DNA of 53,012 bases from Flavobacteriales bacterium (GCA_007693635.1 REDE01000099.1:1-53012), one strand, 5' to 3'. Shown: positions 37,401 to 45,329, numbered from the stretch's first letter. Notes: a model not told the origin generated them from the sequence alone. Numbers and translations: made by a program.

Positions 37401-37747
37401 TTTCTGCGGGAGCTCAGGCGATTTAACACCTCTGCGCGAAGCATCACATTAGCGTTATCCGTCTCTTCAATTTGGTAGGGTCTGCGGTAGGATGCCGGAT
37501 AAAACAACACATCTTTGTCCCCAAGTATGGCTTCAAGATCGTTTAAAAAATAAGCTGCCTCTTCTTTGTTGTTGAGTACGAAGAGCTGTGTCCGTTCTTC
37601 GATATGGTGAATGTGAGACGCCAAAAGCGCCATTTGAGAACCCTCAACACCGGATACCCAGAAAGAGGAATCACTCGAAAGTGCTGCAGGTATCCCCTGC
37701 CATCTCGAGTCTTGTAAATAATAGTCTAGGAAGGTAGTTCTATCCAT
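34406..37747 (-). CDS. mfd: Transcription-repair coupling factor Mfd
   Basis: A 1113-residue ATP-dependent translocase that removes RNA polymerase stalled at DNA lesions and recruits UvrA. The UvrB-like N-terminal region (with TEPGQFSVRGGIIDVYS and IEMFGDEVDSIRLFD) is followed by the CarD-like RNA-polymerase interaction domain at about 424-490 (LKYGDYVAHIDHGIARFGGL). The translocase motor has Walker A GDVGFGKTE at 580-588 and the Walker B box DEEQ at 681-684, then the RecG-like GRVGRSNKKAF part and the C-terminal TRCF domain. Full length. It is the first gene of a long minus-strand run and is divergent from the rimK operon across 287 bp. Confidence 0.98.
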   Translation of the reverse strand: MDRTTFLDYYLQDSRWQGIPAALSSDSSFWVSGVEGSQMALLASHIHHIEERTQLFVLNNKEEAAYFLNDLEAILGDKDVLFYPASYRRPYQIEETDNANVMLRAEVLNRLSSRRKPAIVVTYADAIFEKVITRKELTDSILPVRTGDTISVDFLNETLFAYHFDRVDFVTEPGQFSVRGGIIDVYSFANDHPYRIEMFGDEVDSIRLFDIETQLSVDSVNEARLMPNVDKKNIEEKRIGLPAFLGKKARLHFTDFDLTRDRLNQLFTKAEEVFRTMDGPIKRSSPAELFLDAEALDSQIGLMPLTGWNKSIPGGKLLVDYHSVAPQSFNKNFERIVEHFEDNKSRGFANILLCSSPKQVERFYAIFEDLGKEISYTPIVLPVHAGFTDLDAKLAVFTDHELFERFQRFKLKNQYDKQQSITLKELNALKYGDYVAHIDHGIARFGGLQKIENDGKQQEAIKLIYRDNDILYISIHSLHKITRYNSKDGLEPSLNKLGTATWSKKKAAAKSRVKALAFDLIQLYAQRRSAKGFSFSPDTYLQHELEASFIYEDTPDQLKATADIKADMENEIPMDRLVCGDVGFGKTELAIRAAFKAVADNKQVAVLVPTTILAYQHYKTFSERLKDFPVKIDYINRFKTAKTQKNTLQELKEGKIDILIGTHRIVNKDVEFKDLGLLVVDEEQKFGVNVKDKLKTMRVNVDTLTLTATPIPRTLQFSLMAARDLSIMTTPPPNRYPIDTQLIGFNEESIRDTIMHEIERGGQVFFINNRVENITEIAGMIQRLCPNVKIGIGHGQMDGKKLESVMLGFMEGEFDILVATSIIENGLDVPNANTIIINQAHHFGLSDLHQMRGRVGRSNKKAFCKLITPPLITLSEESRKRLQALERFTDLGSGFQIAMKDLEIRGAGNLLGAEQSGFIDDIGFETYQKILQEAVEELKENEFKELYAHERKNAEFVKECQIDTDAEILFPDDYINKIEERLRLYQTLDSLENHEQLLQFEQELIDRFGPLPLPAKTLLESMELRWLGKVIGFEKIVVKQGIFLGYFVADQRSDYFQSATFGGVLKMLQNRRDVQMKEKNNKLYLRIPEIADIGQALNIVKTLYIPEVELERN

Positions 37748-37763
37748 ATTTGTTAATGCGCGG

Positions 37764-37771
37764 CAAAGTTA
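37764..37771 (-). promoter_or_regulatory. Promoter -7 element (TAACTTTG) for mfd
   Basis: The minus strand reads TAACTTTG followed by C, an exact TAnnTTTG match, 16 bases before the mfd ATG. A clean -33 TTTG at the usual distance is not seen. The rest of the 287-bp divergent region up to 38034 holds the candidate rimK-operon promoter and nothing else I can name. Confidence 0.5.
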
Positions 37772-37965
37772 AACCTCAGGAGAACAACAGCGGATAGAAA
37801 TAGTTGTCGAATACTTACACAATAATCGATTTGCGAGTCATGAGTCAAAACCGTTATTTTTTAGGAGTCAAGCTCTGCGAGAAGCTGTTTTTAATTAAAT
37901 CAACAGTGTTGAGTTTTAGTGTAAACCCTATAGGAATGCCTACCAATAAATAAATTGGAATATGC

Positions 37966-37997
37966 TTGCAGGTTTAGACCTGATTTTTTTACTTTTA
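37966..37997 (+). promoter_or_regulatory. Possible promoter for the rimB-rimK operon
   Basis: TTG at 37966 and TACTTTTA (one mismatch from TAnnTTTG) at 37990-37997 are 21 bases apart. The ATG of the operon's first gene is 37 bases further. Weak on its own, but the position and spacing are right. Confidence 0.35.
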
Positions 37998-38034
37998 CCG
38001 CATCGCTAATGAGTTACCAATAATTATTTCGCCA

Positions 38035-38487
38035 ATGCCTATTCCAAGGAGGAAAATCACCATAGGAGCCGTAGACAAGGCGGACTTCCCGGAATTTGAA
38101 CTTTACAATCTCGATTGCAGAGTAGATACTGGAGCCACCAGTTCAGCTATCCATTGTCAAAATATATCAATTCGGGAAGTCAATGGTGAGGAGTTGTTGA
38201 GCTTTGAATTGCTCGACCGCAAGCATCCTCAGTATAACAAAAAGCGTTATCAAACCCGAGATTTTATTAGAAAAACCGTTCGTTCATCTTTTGGCCAAGA
38301 GGAAATCCGTTACGCCATTCGCACGAACATTGAACTATTCGGTAAGATTTACGAGACCCAATTTACATTAGCCGACCGCGTACGTATGAAATTCCCCGTT
38401 CTTCTTGGCAGAAAATTACTGCGTCAAGGATTCATTGTTGATGTGCGCAAAAAGAACCTTTCATTTAATCAAAAGCAAAACATATGA
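38035..38487 (+). CDS. RimB-like ATP-dependent zinc protease/retropepsin-like protein
   Basis: A 150-residue cytoplasmic protein of the family (PF05618) that neighbours rimK in many bacteria and is called RimB or ATP-dependent zinc protease. The core CRVDTGATSSAIH (Asp31-Thr-Gly) resembles retroviral aspartyl-protease motifs, and the second half has MKFPVLLGRKLLRQGFIVDV. In Pseudomonas this protein modulates RimK-driven glutamate addition to ribosomal protein S6. Its gene overlaps the rimK start by four bases (ATGA), strong evidence for joint function. It is the first gene of a five-gene plus-strand run. Confidence 0.85.
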   Translation: MPIPRRKITIGAVDKADFPEFELYNLDCRVDTGATSSAIHCQNISIREVNGEELLSFELLDRKHPQYNKKRYQTRDFIRKTVRSSFGQEEIRYAIRTNIELFGKIYETQFTLADRVRMKFPVLLGRKLLRQGFIVDVRKKNLSFNQKQNI

Positions 38488-39392
38488 ACATCGCCATTTT
38501 ATCTACCAACAAAAATCTTTATTCAACCCGACGATTGCGTGAGGCCGGGGAAAAGCGGGGACACGAAATGGTGGTGCTCAATCACACAAAGTGTTACGTT
38601 GTTATGGAGCCGGGAAATCCAAGAATTTATTACAAGGATCATCCCATTGAAAATGTTGACGCAATTATTCCCCGAATTGGAGCTTCGGTGACTTTTTATG
38701 GCAGCAGCATCATTCGTCAGTTTGAAATGCGCAAAACCTACTCCACCTTGAGTTCATTAGCGCTGGTTCGTTCACGTGACAAACTCCGCGCCATCCAGAT
38801 TCTTGCGCGTCATGGTGTGGGATTTCCAAAAACAGCCTTCGCCAAATTCCCTAGTGATATAGACTACCTGATCAAGGAAGTTGGGGGCACTCCATTAATC
38901 GTAAAACTCCTTGAAGGCACGCAAGGTCTAGGGGTTGTTTTGGCGGAAACTCGGAAAGCCGCTAAGTCGGTGATCGAAGCTTTCTACGGTTTGTCGGCCA
39001 ATATCCTCATTCAGGAGTTTATTCCCGAGGCCAACGGATGCGACATACGGGCAATTGTAGTGGGCAACAAAGTTGTGGCCGCATACAAGCGCGTTGGTAA
39101 GGAAGGCGACTTCCGCTCCAATCTGCATCGAGGTGGAACCGGCGAGCCCATCAAACTCAATAAGGTAGAACGAGAAGCTGCTCTAAAGGCTGCACATGCT
39201 TTGGGACTGCAAATTGCCGGAGTAGACATGCTGCAGAGTAATCGTGGTCCATTGGTGCTGGAAGTTAATTCCTCTCCTGGCTTAGAGGGTGTAGAACGCT
39301 ATACGGGGATTGACGTAGCCGGGAAAATCATCGAGTACATTGAGCAGAACTTTGAAAAACCTAGGAAATCACACGATAAGGTAGGCGCGTAA
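38484..39392 (+). CDS. rimK: Ribosomal protein S6 glutamate ligase RimK (ATP-grasp)
   Basis: A 302-residue ATP-grasp ligase that adds glutamate residues to the C-terminus of ribosomal protein S6. The N-terminal pre-ATP-grasp region includes the pattern NIAILSTNKNLYSTRRL, then VDAIIPRIGASVTFYG, typical of RimK. The ATP-grasp core shows TPLIVKLLEGTQGLGVVLA, ILIQEFIPEANGCDIRAIVV, and LVLEVNSSPGLEGVE near the C-terminus, the metal-binding Asn-Ser-Ser-Pro-Gly. It overlaps the RimB-like gene by four bases and rsmE by one base. Confidence 0.95.
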   Translation: MNIAILSTNKNLYSTRRLREAGEKRGHEMVVLNHTKCYVVMEPGNPRIYYKDHPIENVDAIIPRIGASVTFYGSSIIRQFEMRKTYSTLSSLALVRSRDKLRAIQILARHGVGFPKTAFAKFPSDIDYLIKEVGGTPLIVKLLEGTQGLGVVLAETRKAAKSVIEAFYGLSANILIQEFIPEANGCDIRAIVVGNKVVAAYKRVGKEGDFRSNLHRGGTGEPIKLNKVEREAALKAAHALGLQIAGVDMLQSNRGPLVLEVNSSPGLEGVERYTGIDVAGKIIEYIEQNFEKPRKSHDKVGA

Positions 39393-40093
39393 TGCATTGG
39401 TTTTATTCTAGCATTTCCGATTCAAAAGCCCTACTTTCTGATGAAGAGGCACACCACGCGACAAAGGTCTTGCGCTTAGCTGCAGGTACAGAAGTGTGTG
39501 TATTCGATGGAAATGGAAATGGTTGGAAAGCTATTTTAGATCCCCCATTTGGAAAACAACGGACAGCAAGTCTGGTGCGAAAGCTCGAAGTTGAAGAAAA
39601 ACCTGCGTTGAGTTTAGCTGTTGCACCAACTAAAAATATCGACCGCACAGAATGGTTGGTAGAAAAAGCTACAGAAATAGGTGTGGGACGAATCATTATC
39701 TTTTTCTCTGAAAACAGCGAGCGCAAAAAAATCCGTATGGATCGCTTGCAGAAAATAGCTATTGCCGCTGCCAAACAGAGTCAACGACTACACATTCCCG
39801 ATATCGAGGGACCTTTGAGTTACAATGAAATGCTAAAAGCTGAGGCCAAAGCCCACCCGCTTTGCATAGCTTGGTGTGGCGATTCCGAACGACTAGCGAT
39901 TAGTGAAGCTGTAAAAAAAGGTGAAAAACCATTGGTTCTGATAGGTCCCGAAGGGGATTTCAGTCCGAATGAAGTAGCCCTTGCTATAGCCAATGGAGCT
40001 ATTCCTGTTCATCTTGGAGCCGCTCGACTTCGCACTGAAACGGCGGCTGTACTATCGGTAGCTGCCTACGCCCTGCATAAATCTTTGCAATGA
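39392..40093 (+). CDS. rsmE: 16S rRNA (uracil1498-N3)-methyltransferase
   Basis: A SPOUT-fold enzyme using S-adenosylmethionine to methylate U1498 in the small-subunit rRNA; 233 residues. HHATKVLRLAAGT at 21-33 is the N-terminal PUA-like RNA-binding part; KNIDRTEWLVEKATEIGVGR (81-100) and AAKQSQRLHIP are family segments; the knotted SAM site is IGPEGDFSPNEV (184-195) and GAARLRTETAAVL. It shares one base with the rimK stop and overlaps the symporter gene by four bases, so the run is tightly coupled. Confidence 0.95.
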   Translation: MHWFYSSISDSKALLSDEEAHHATKVLRLAAGTEVCVFDGNGNGWKAILDPPFGKQRTASLVRKLEVEEKPALSLAVAPTKNIDRTEWLVEKATEIGVGRIIIFFSENSERKKIRMDRLQKIAIAAAKQSQRLHIPDIEGPLSYNEMLKAEAKAHPLCIAWCGDSERLAISEAVKKGEKPLVLIGPEGDFSPNEVALAIANGAIPVHLGAARLRTETAAVLSVAAYALHKSLQ

Positions 40094-41844
40094 GTACAAT
40101 AGACTGGTGGATTGTCGTACTTAGTCTGAGTTTATTCTTAGGCATCAATCTTTTTTTAAGGAAAAAAGCTGGTAAAGACCGCAAGTCATTTTTCCTAGGT
40201 GGAGGCAATATGCCTTGGTATGTACTTGGCCTGAGTATGGTAGCTACTACATTCGCTGCCGATACGCCACTATGGGTGACCGAAAAAATTGCGCAGCACG
40301 GGATTTCTGGAAATTGGCTTTGGTGGAATATGATGATGGGCGGAATGCTTACCACCTTCTTTTTTGCAAGATTGTGGAAACGCGCAGGAATATTGACCGA
40401 GCCAGAGTTTATTGAGCTGCGTTACAGCGGTGTGGGCGCCCGATGGCTGCGCGGATTCAAAGCACTTTATTTAGGATTATTCCTCAACGCCATCATCATG
40501 GGTTGGGTGAATCTAGCCATGATGCGCATTCTGGAGGTCTTTTTTGATTTGAGTCCAGATACCGCCTTTTTACTCACCATGGCCATACTCATCTTGGTAG
40601 CCCTTTACGCCTCCATTGCGGGTTTGGCGGGAATTGTATATACCGACACCATACAGTTTTTCATCGCCATGGGTGGCTCCATAGCCCTAGCGTGGATTGT
40701 GATTCAACAACCTGAGATTGGTGGAATGGCCGGGATGATTGCCCAACTACCCGAATGGCGACTTGATTTTTTTCCAAAAATCGGGAATAATGCAGATGTA
40801 GGCACGTTCAGTTTGAGTTTAGGCGCTTTTCTTTCCTATTTCATTTTACAGTGGTGGAATGCCTGGTATCCCGGAGCAGAACCCGGGGGGGGTGGTTACA
40901 TTGCACAGCGCATGATGAGCGCCAAAGATGAAGATCAGGCTCTGTACAGCGTCTTGTTTTTTCAGATTTTGCACTACGCCATTCGTCCTTGGCCTTGGAT
41001 TATCGTAGGACTAGCCTCACTCCTTCTCTATCCTGAGCTCCCCGTAGAATTAAGCGGAAAAGGCTTTGTAATGGTAATGCGCGATTACTTGCCCAACGGA
41101 CTCCGTGGCTTGCTTTTAGTCGCGTTTATTTCCGCATACATGAGCACCATTAGTACGCAAATAAACTGGGGTGCGAGTTACCTAGTAAACGACCTGTACG
41201 CTCGTTTTATCAAGCCTGAAAACACATTTAGTAATCAAAAATCAGCTGAAAAAAATTACGTACTCGCCGGTCGTTTTTCATCTTTGATTCTCATCATTGC
41301 TGCAGGATTAGTCACTACCCAAATTAGCAGCATCGATCAAGCTGCGCAATTCTTAATCGCTTGCGGGGCTGGCTTAGGAAGCGTATTAATCCTTCGCTGG
41401 TATTGGTGGCGGATCAATGCTTGGACAGAAATAGCTGCGACGGTATTTCCCGTACCTGTTTTACTATTTTGTACCGTGTATTTGGAGCCCTATTTTGGAG
41501 AAGGCTTTGTGCAGAATAACGGGACGTTTTACGTAGTTGTGGGCAGTACCATATTATGCTGGCTTTTGGTTACACTTATAACTCCACCCACACAACTGGG
41601 AGTCCTGAAACAATACGCATTGCGAGTGCGTCCTGGTGGTTACTGGCCAGGCGTTGGTATGCAGGAGCATCATTTCGGCAGAGAGAGTCTGCGATGGCTC
41701 TACGCGGTTATTCTTGGCTATGGTTGTTTATTTGCGTTGGGGTATTTTATTTTTCTGCAATATACCAATGCGTTATTGTGGGGAGTAGGCGCATTACTTG
41801 CCGGAGTACTATTGATTAAGTCCAATGCAAAAATCTCGAAATAA
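40090..41844 (+). CDS. Sodium:solute symporter family transporter
   Basis: A 584-residue inner-membrane protein with about 13-15 hydrophobic helices of the SSS family, which imports solutes with sodium. Signatures include GGGNMPWYVLGLSMVATTF with the following AADTPLWVTE, VALYASIAGLAGIVYTDTIQ, and SAYMSTISTQINWGASYLVNDLY, the Na+-site helix. The substrate is not clear: these large Bacteroidota SSS members are variously near the sugar and Na+/proline branches. It overlaps rsmE by four bases. The gene for a TSUP-type transporter follows 11 bases later. Confidence 0.9.
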   Translation: MSTIDWWIVVLSLSLFLGINLFLRKKAGKDRKSFFLGGGNMPWYVLGLSMVATTFAADTPLWVTEKIAQHGISGNWLWWNMMMGGMLTTFFFARLWKRAGILTEPEFIELRYSGVGARWLRGFKALYLGLFLNAIIMGWVNLAMMRILEVFFDLSPDTAFLLTMAILILVALYASIAGLAGIVYTDTIQFFIAMGGSIALAWIVIQQPEIGGMAGMIAQLPEWRLDFFPKIGNNADVGTFSLSLGAFLSYFILQWWNAWYPGAEPGGGGYIAQRMMSAKDEDQALYSVLFFQILHYAIRPWPWIIVGLASLLLYPELPVELSGKGFVMVMRDYLPNGLRGLLLVAFISAYMSTISTQINWGASYLVNDLYARFIKPENTFSNQKSAEKNYVLAGRFSSLILIIAAGLVTTQISSIDQAAQFLIACGAGLGSVLILRWYWWRINAWTEIAATVFPVPVLLFCTVYLEPYFGEGFVQNNGTFYVVVGSTILCWLLVTLITPPTQLGVLKQYALRVRPGGYWPGVGMQEHHFGRESLRWLYAVILGYGCLFALGYFIFLQYTNALLWGVGALLAGVLLIKSNAKISK

Positions 41845-41855
41845 GTACGGAACAC

Positions 41856-42635
41856 ATGGATGTTGAAATAGGTCTTTTCGAAATTATAGTCCTTGCCCTT
41901 TGCGGATTCGGGAGCGGAATCATCAACACCATTGCGGGCAACGGCTCGGCTTTAACATTACCGGCACTTATTTTCGTTGGAATACCTCCGTCCTTGGCCA
42001 ACGGAACCAACAGGGTTGGTATATTTTTACAGACACTTACCTCAATAATCAGTTTACGACGTACCAAGCGCACCCGATATCTCTATAAAGAAGCCAGTTG
42101 GGTGTTTATACCTTCCATTCTGGGAAGTATAGTAGGCTCATACATTGCTTTAGACATCGATGATTTGTTGCTCAAAAGAATAATTGGGGTACTGATGATT
42201 TTATTATTATTGTCGTTCCTCCTTAATCCCAAACGTTGGAACATTGCAACCGATCCCGGAAGGCCTAAGAAAAGTCTAAGTGGTTGGCTCATGTTTTTCG
42301 TTGTTGGAATATACACCGGATTTATTCAAATGGGAGTAGGGATTGTTATGCTGGCTTTGTTGGTACTCGTTAGTCGATATTCTTTGAAAGACGCCAATAT
42401 TTTAAAACTCATACTCGCTTTTGTGTTGGGAGCCACTCCATTCATATTCTTTGCGCTGAAAGCCAACATTCATTGGGGAGCAGGATTGAGTCTCGCCAGT
42501 GGTCAGACCTTAGGAGCATTTATCGGTGCTCGTTACGTGCTGTATCACCCCAAGGCATTTGTATGGAGCAAAAGGGTTTTACTCGCAGTTTTAGTATTTT
42601 CAATACTGGCCATGTTCGACATCATAAAGCTTTAG
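41856..42635 (+). CDS. TSUP (TauE/SafE) family membrane transporter
   Basis: A 259-residue protein with about seven to eight membrane segments and the two-repeat plan of the TauE/SafE family: first repeat CGFGSGIINTIAGNGSALTLPAL with FVGIPPSLANGTNRVG, second repeat GIYTGFIQMGVGIVMLALLV and GATPFIFFALKANIHW. Family members export sulphite, sulphoacetate or related organic anions, but the substrate here is unknown. It is the last gene of the plus-strand run starting with the RimB-like gene. The following 315 bases are non-coding. Confidence 0.88.
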   Translation: MDVEIGLFEIIVLALCGFGSGIINTIAGNGSALTLPALIFVGIPPSLANGTNRVGIFLQTLTSIISLRRTKRTRYLYKEASWVFIPSILGSIVGSYIALDIDDLLLKRIIGVLMILLLLSFLLNPKRWNIATDPGRPKKSLSGWLMFFVVGIYTGFIQMGVGIVMLALLVLVSRYSLKDANILKLILAFVLGATPFIFFALKANIHWGAGLSLASGQTLGAFIGARYVLYHPKAFVWSKRVLLAVLVFSILAMFDIIKL

Positions 42636-42950
42636 GTTTGTAAGTTGGAGCGGAATTTAGAGAAAATCTTCTACACAAAAACTTAAGCATTCTTAAAATT
42701 CACCTGCTGCGGTACATTAAATTTCAATTAAGTTCAAATAGGATTTTTATCGTTGGAAATTCGTTTTATATTTGCAGCGCTGTAAAATTAGTGAAAGACA
42801 ACGAAAATTAAAATTTCACGATCATTTACTAGCTGTGCAGCACACACGTAATTCACAACGCGCTTTTCATAAAGAAAGGCAAAAATGTAAAACCCTGGAT
42901 CAAAAAGTTAGATTCAGAACATTAACAACAAAAATCAAAATCACGCACGA
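42636..42950. other. Non-coding region upstream of exbB, with promoter element
   Basis: A 315-base AT-rich gap. At 42767-42774 it contains TATATTTG followed by C, an exact Bacteroidota -7 element, so the exbB transcript may start near 42781 and carry a leader of about 170 bases. A 60-residue Lys/Arg-rich open frame (42772-42954) looks like chance. No terminator is seen after the TSUP gene. Confidence 0.5.
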
Positions 42951-43787
42951 ATGAAAAAGGTGTTTTCAATTTTGACAGTAGCCGCAATGGTAACCTTTGG
43001 CGGTTTCCCAACTGTTTACGCTCAAGAAGATGCAACTGCTCAAGAAGTAGTTGAGGAAACTGTAGAGTCCGAAGACGAAGAGTCTACCGAAGCCGAAGAA
43101 GAAGAAGTAGCTCCTTTAGTGGCTGCCGAAGAGGACAACATGCCTGCAGAGCGTGAGACATTCCACCAAATTCTCAAGAAAAAATTCATCGAAGGAGGTC
43201 CCGAGTTTATGGGTATCGTACTTTTGGTATTGATTCTGGGTTTGGCTATCTGTATCGAGCGTATTATTTACCTCAATATGGCGTCTACCAACAACAAAAA
43301 ACTTCTTAGCCAAGTCGACAGTGCCCTCAAGAGTGGTGGTGTAGAAGCTGCTAAAGAAGTTTGCCGCAACACTCGTGGTCCGGTAGCCAGCATTTTCTAT
43401 CAAGGACTTGATCGCGCAGATGGCGGTATCGACGTAATCGAAAAGTCTATCATCAGTTATGGTAGTGTAATGATGGGGCAATTAGAGCGCGGTGTAAGCT
43501 GGATCTCTTTGTTCATCGCACTCGCTCCCATGTTAGGGTTTATGGGAACGGTAATCGGTATGATTGGTGCATTCGACGCCATTGAAGCCGCCGGTGACAT
43601 CTCTCCTTCACTCGTAGCTGGTGGTATTAAAGTCGCACTTTTGACCACGGTATTTGGTCTTATTGTAGCAATCATTTTGCAGATTTTCTATAACTATATC
43701 GTAGCGAAAATCGACAACATCACCAACTCTATGGAAAATGCTTCCATCGAATTGATCGACTTGTTGGTATCGCACAAAAAAGCCTAA
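42951..43787 (+). CDS. exbB: MotA/TolQ/ExbB proton channel protein
   Basis: A 278-residue inner-membrane proton-channel subunit that, with ExbD, powers TonB-type transport. The N-terminus is a signal-like segment (ends YAQ), then an acidic stretch rich in Glu (about 26-62), unusual among enterobacterial ExbB. Three membrane segments follow at about 86-106, 183-206 and 226-250, with the conserved APMLGFMGTVIGMI and ISPSLVAGGIKVALLTTVFGL. The length and plan are typical of Bacteroidota ExbB. It heads an operon of four genes; the TonB protein itself is not in the window, although the TonB receptors at 3339 and 13430 would use this motor. Confidence 0.93.
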   Translation: MKKVFSILTVAAMVTFGGFPTVYAQEDATAQEVVEETVESEDEESTEAEEEEVAPLVAAEEDNMPAERETFHQILKKKFIEGGPEFMGIVLLVLILGLAICIERIIYLNMASTNNKKLLSQVDSALKSGGVEAAKEVCRNTRGPVASIFYQGLDRADGGIDVIEKSIISYGSVMMGQLERGVSWISLFIALAPMLGFMGTVIGMIGAFDAIEAAGDISPSLVAGGIKVALLTTVFGLIVAIILQIFYNYIVAKIDNITNSMENASIELIDLLVSHKKA

Positions 43788-43793
43788 TCATTC

Positions 43794-44123
43794 ATGGAAA
43801 AGTTTGGAAACTTCGGAATCATCCTTACCTACATCATGATCGGTATTAGCGTAGCCATTATTGTTGGCTTCGCTTTGATCAAAGTGGTAACAGACTTCCA
43901 GAAATCAAAAAACAGTATTATTGGATTGGTCATCATGCTGGTCATCTTCCTCATTGCATACGCAACGTCGAGTGGGGCTGACTATGTAAACTACAAAGCA
44001 GATATGGGCATAACAGAATCAACCTCTCGAATGGTTGGCGCTGGCTTAGTCACCTTTTTCATCATTGGTGCCGCAGCAGTTATTGCCATTATTTACGCTG
44101 AGTTGAGCAAGGCCTTAAAATAA
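43794..44123 (+). CDS. Small membrane protein of the ExbB/ExbD operon
   Basis: A 109-residue protein with three predicted membrane helices (about 7-28, 40-58 and 83-104). Its function is unknown. It lies between exbB and the first exbD with gaps of six and ten bases, and such a small protein occurs at the same place in other Bacteroidota exb operons. A role as an accessory subunit of the ExbB-ExbD motor is inferred from position alone. No known motif is seen. Confidence 0.8.
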   Translation: MEKFGNFGIILTYIMIGISVAIIVGFALIKVVTDFQKSKNSIIGLVIMLVIFLIAYATSSGADYVNYKADMGITESTSRMVGAGLVTFFIIGAAAVIAIIYAELSKALK

Positions 44124-44133
44124 ACCTACACTC

Positions 44134-44694
44134 ATGCCGAAAAGAGAAGCACCGGAAATCAATGCAGGTTCGATGGCGGATATCGCCTTTTTGCTGCTCA
44201 TTTTCTTCCTTGTAACCACAACGATGGACGTTGACTCGGGGATTGCCCGTAAGCTTCCCCCCTACGATGAGAACCCGCCGGAGACGCCTCCACAAATGGT
44301 TAAAAACAACCTTTTAGCCGTTTTGGTAAACGCCAACGACGAAATTCTCGTGAATGAGGAATATATGGAGTTGCGCGATCTACGTGCGAAAGCCGTGGAA
44401 TTTATCGATAACAACTACAAGGGAAATTGTGACTATTGCCAAGGACGTAGAGATCCTAAAATGTCTGACAACCCCGAAAAGCATATCATTTCCTTGCAAA
44501 ATGACCGCGGAACTTCTTACGAGATGTACATTGCTGTGCAAAACGAACTCACAGGAGCATACAATGAACTGAGAGATCGCTTGGCGCAAACCCGTCACGG
44601 TAGAAATTTTAATCTACTCAACGAAGAAGACGCCAAGGAAATTGCCAAAGATTACCCCGTGAATATTTCTGAGGCTGAACCCGTTAAATTCTAA
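44134..44694 (+). CDS. exbD: ExbD/TolR family proton-channel protein (first copy)
   Basis: A 186-residue protein with one N-terminal helix. SMADIAFLLLIFFLVTTTM carries the key aspartate (D16), which couples proton flow in the ExbD/TolR family, followed by a periplasmic domain. The domain is longer than in E. coli ExbD (141 residues) and includes a pair of cysteines, CDYC (C99, C102), with a neighbouring Arg-rich RRDP, which could form a disulphide or metal site. It follows the small membrane protein by ten bases and precedes the second exbD gene by five bases. Confidence 0.92.
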   Translation: MPKREAPEINAGSMADIAFLLLIFFLVTTTMDVDSGIARKLPPYDENPPETPPQMVKNNLLAVLVNANDEILVNEEYMELRDLRAKAVEFIDNNYKGNCDYCQGRRDPKMSDNPEKHIISLQNDRGTSYEMYIAVQNELTGAYNELRDRLAQTRHGRNFNLLNEEDAKEIAKDYPVNISEAEPVKF

Positions 44695-44699
44695 GAAAG

Positions 44700-45179
44700 A
44701 TGTCGAAGTTTAAAAAGAAAAAGTCCGGCGGAAGCCCAGGAATTTCAACCGCTTCACTTCCTGATATCGTTTTTATGCTTTTGTTCTTTTTCATGGTAAC
44801 AACCGTTATGCGTGAGGTTGACCTGAAAATTGAAAACAAAAAACCATCAGCCACCGAAGTGAAGAAACTAGAGAAGAGATCTTTGGTGTCGTACATCTAT
44901 ATAGGTAAACCCAAAGAGCGTTTTCAAGCGCAATTTGGTCGTGAGCCAAGAATTCAGTTGAACGACCAGTTCGCTCGCTTGGAAGAAATTGGCGCTTTTG
45001 CCCTGCAAGAAAAAGAGTCGAAAAGTGAATCGGAGCGTCCCCTGCTTCAATTTTCGATCAAAGCTGATTACCAAGTGAAAATGGGTATTGTTACCGATGT
45101 TAAAATGGAACTTCGAAAAGCTAATGCTTTGAAAATTAACTATTCAACAGAAAAGGGTATTCCAAGAATGCTTCGCTAA
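44700..45179 (+). CDS. exbD: ExbD/TolR family proton-channel protein (second copy)
   Basis: A 159-residue ExbD-like protein. A Lys-rich cytoplasmic end is followed by LPDIVFMLLFFFMVTTVM, with aspartate D22 at the position essential for proton coupling, and a periplasmic domain with FSIKADYQVKMGIVTDVKME, the usual ExbD end. It differs from the upstream copy (no cysteine pair, different insertion), so the two probably form a hetero-assembly with ExbB. The operon ends at a strong terminator 22 bases after the stop. Confidence 0.92.
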   Translation: MSKFKKKKSGGSPGISTASLPDIVFMLLFFFMVTTVMREVDLKIENKKPSATEVKKLEKRSLVSYIYIGKPKERFQAQFGREPRIQLNDQFARLEEIGAFALQEKESKSESERPLLQFSIKADYQVKMGIVTDVKMELRKANALKINYSTEKGIPRMLR

Positions 45180-45201
45180 TCAAGCAAATTCATAAAACCA
45201 C

Positions 45202-45235
45202 AAAAACCTCCGACCAAAATCGGAGGTTTTTTTTT
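45202..45235 (+). terminator. Rho-independent terminator after the exb operon
   Basis: AAAACCTCCGA / TCGGAGGTTTT form an 11-bp stem with loop CCAAAA followed by a run of T (nine in total after GGAGG). It is 22 bases from the second exbD stop. Confidence 0.9.
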
Positions 45236-45329
45236 GCAATGAAATGAACCTTTCTGGGCAACAAAAAATTCCCGAATATTCAACCAACACCATCGGTTAA
45301 TAATTTTTGAGAAAATTTAGGGTTGAATA

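Noticed and set aside
37871-37896. Weak AGCTCT...AGAAGCT hairpin followed by T-rich sequence between mfd and the rimB-like gene
   Set aside because: The stem is short with a bulge and it would stop a transcript that has no gene before it on that strand.
42772-42954. 60-codon Lys/Arg-rich frame before exbB
   Set aside because: It begins inside a promoter element, has no family-like features and ends inside the exbB start; probably chance in the leader region.
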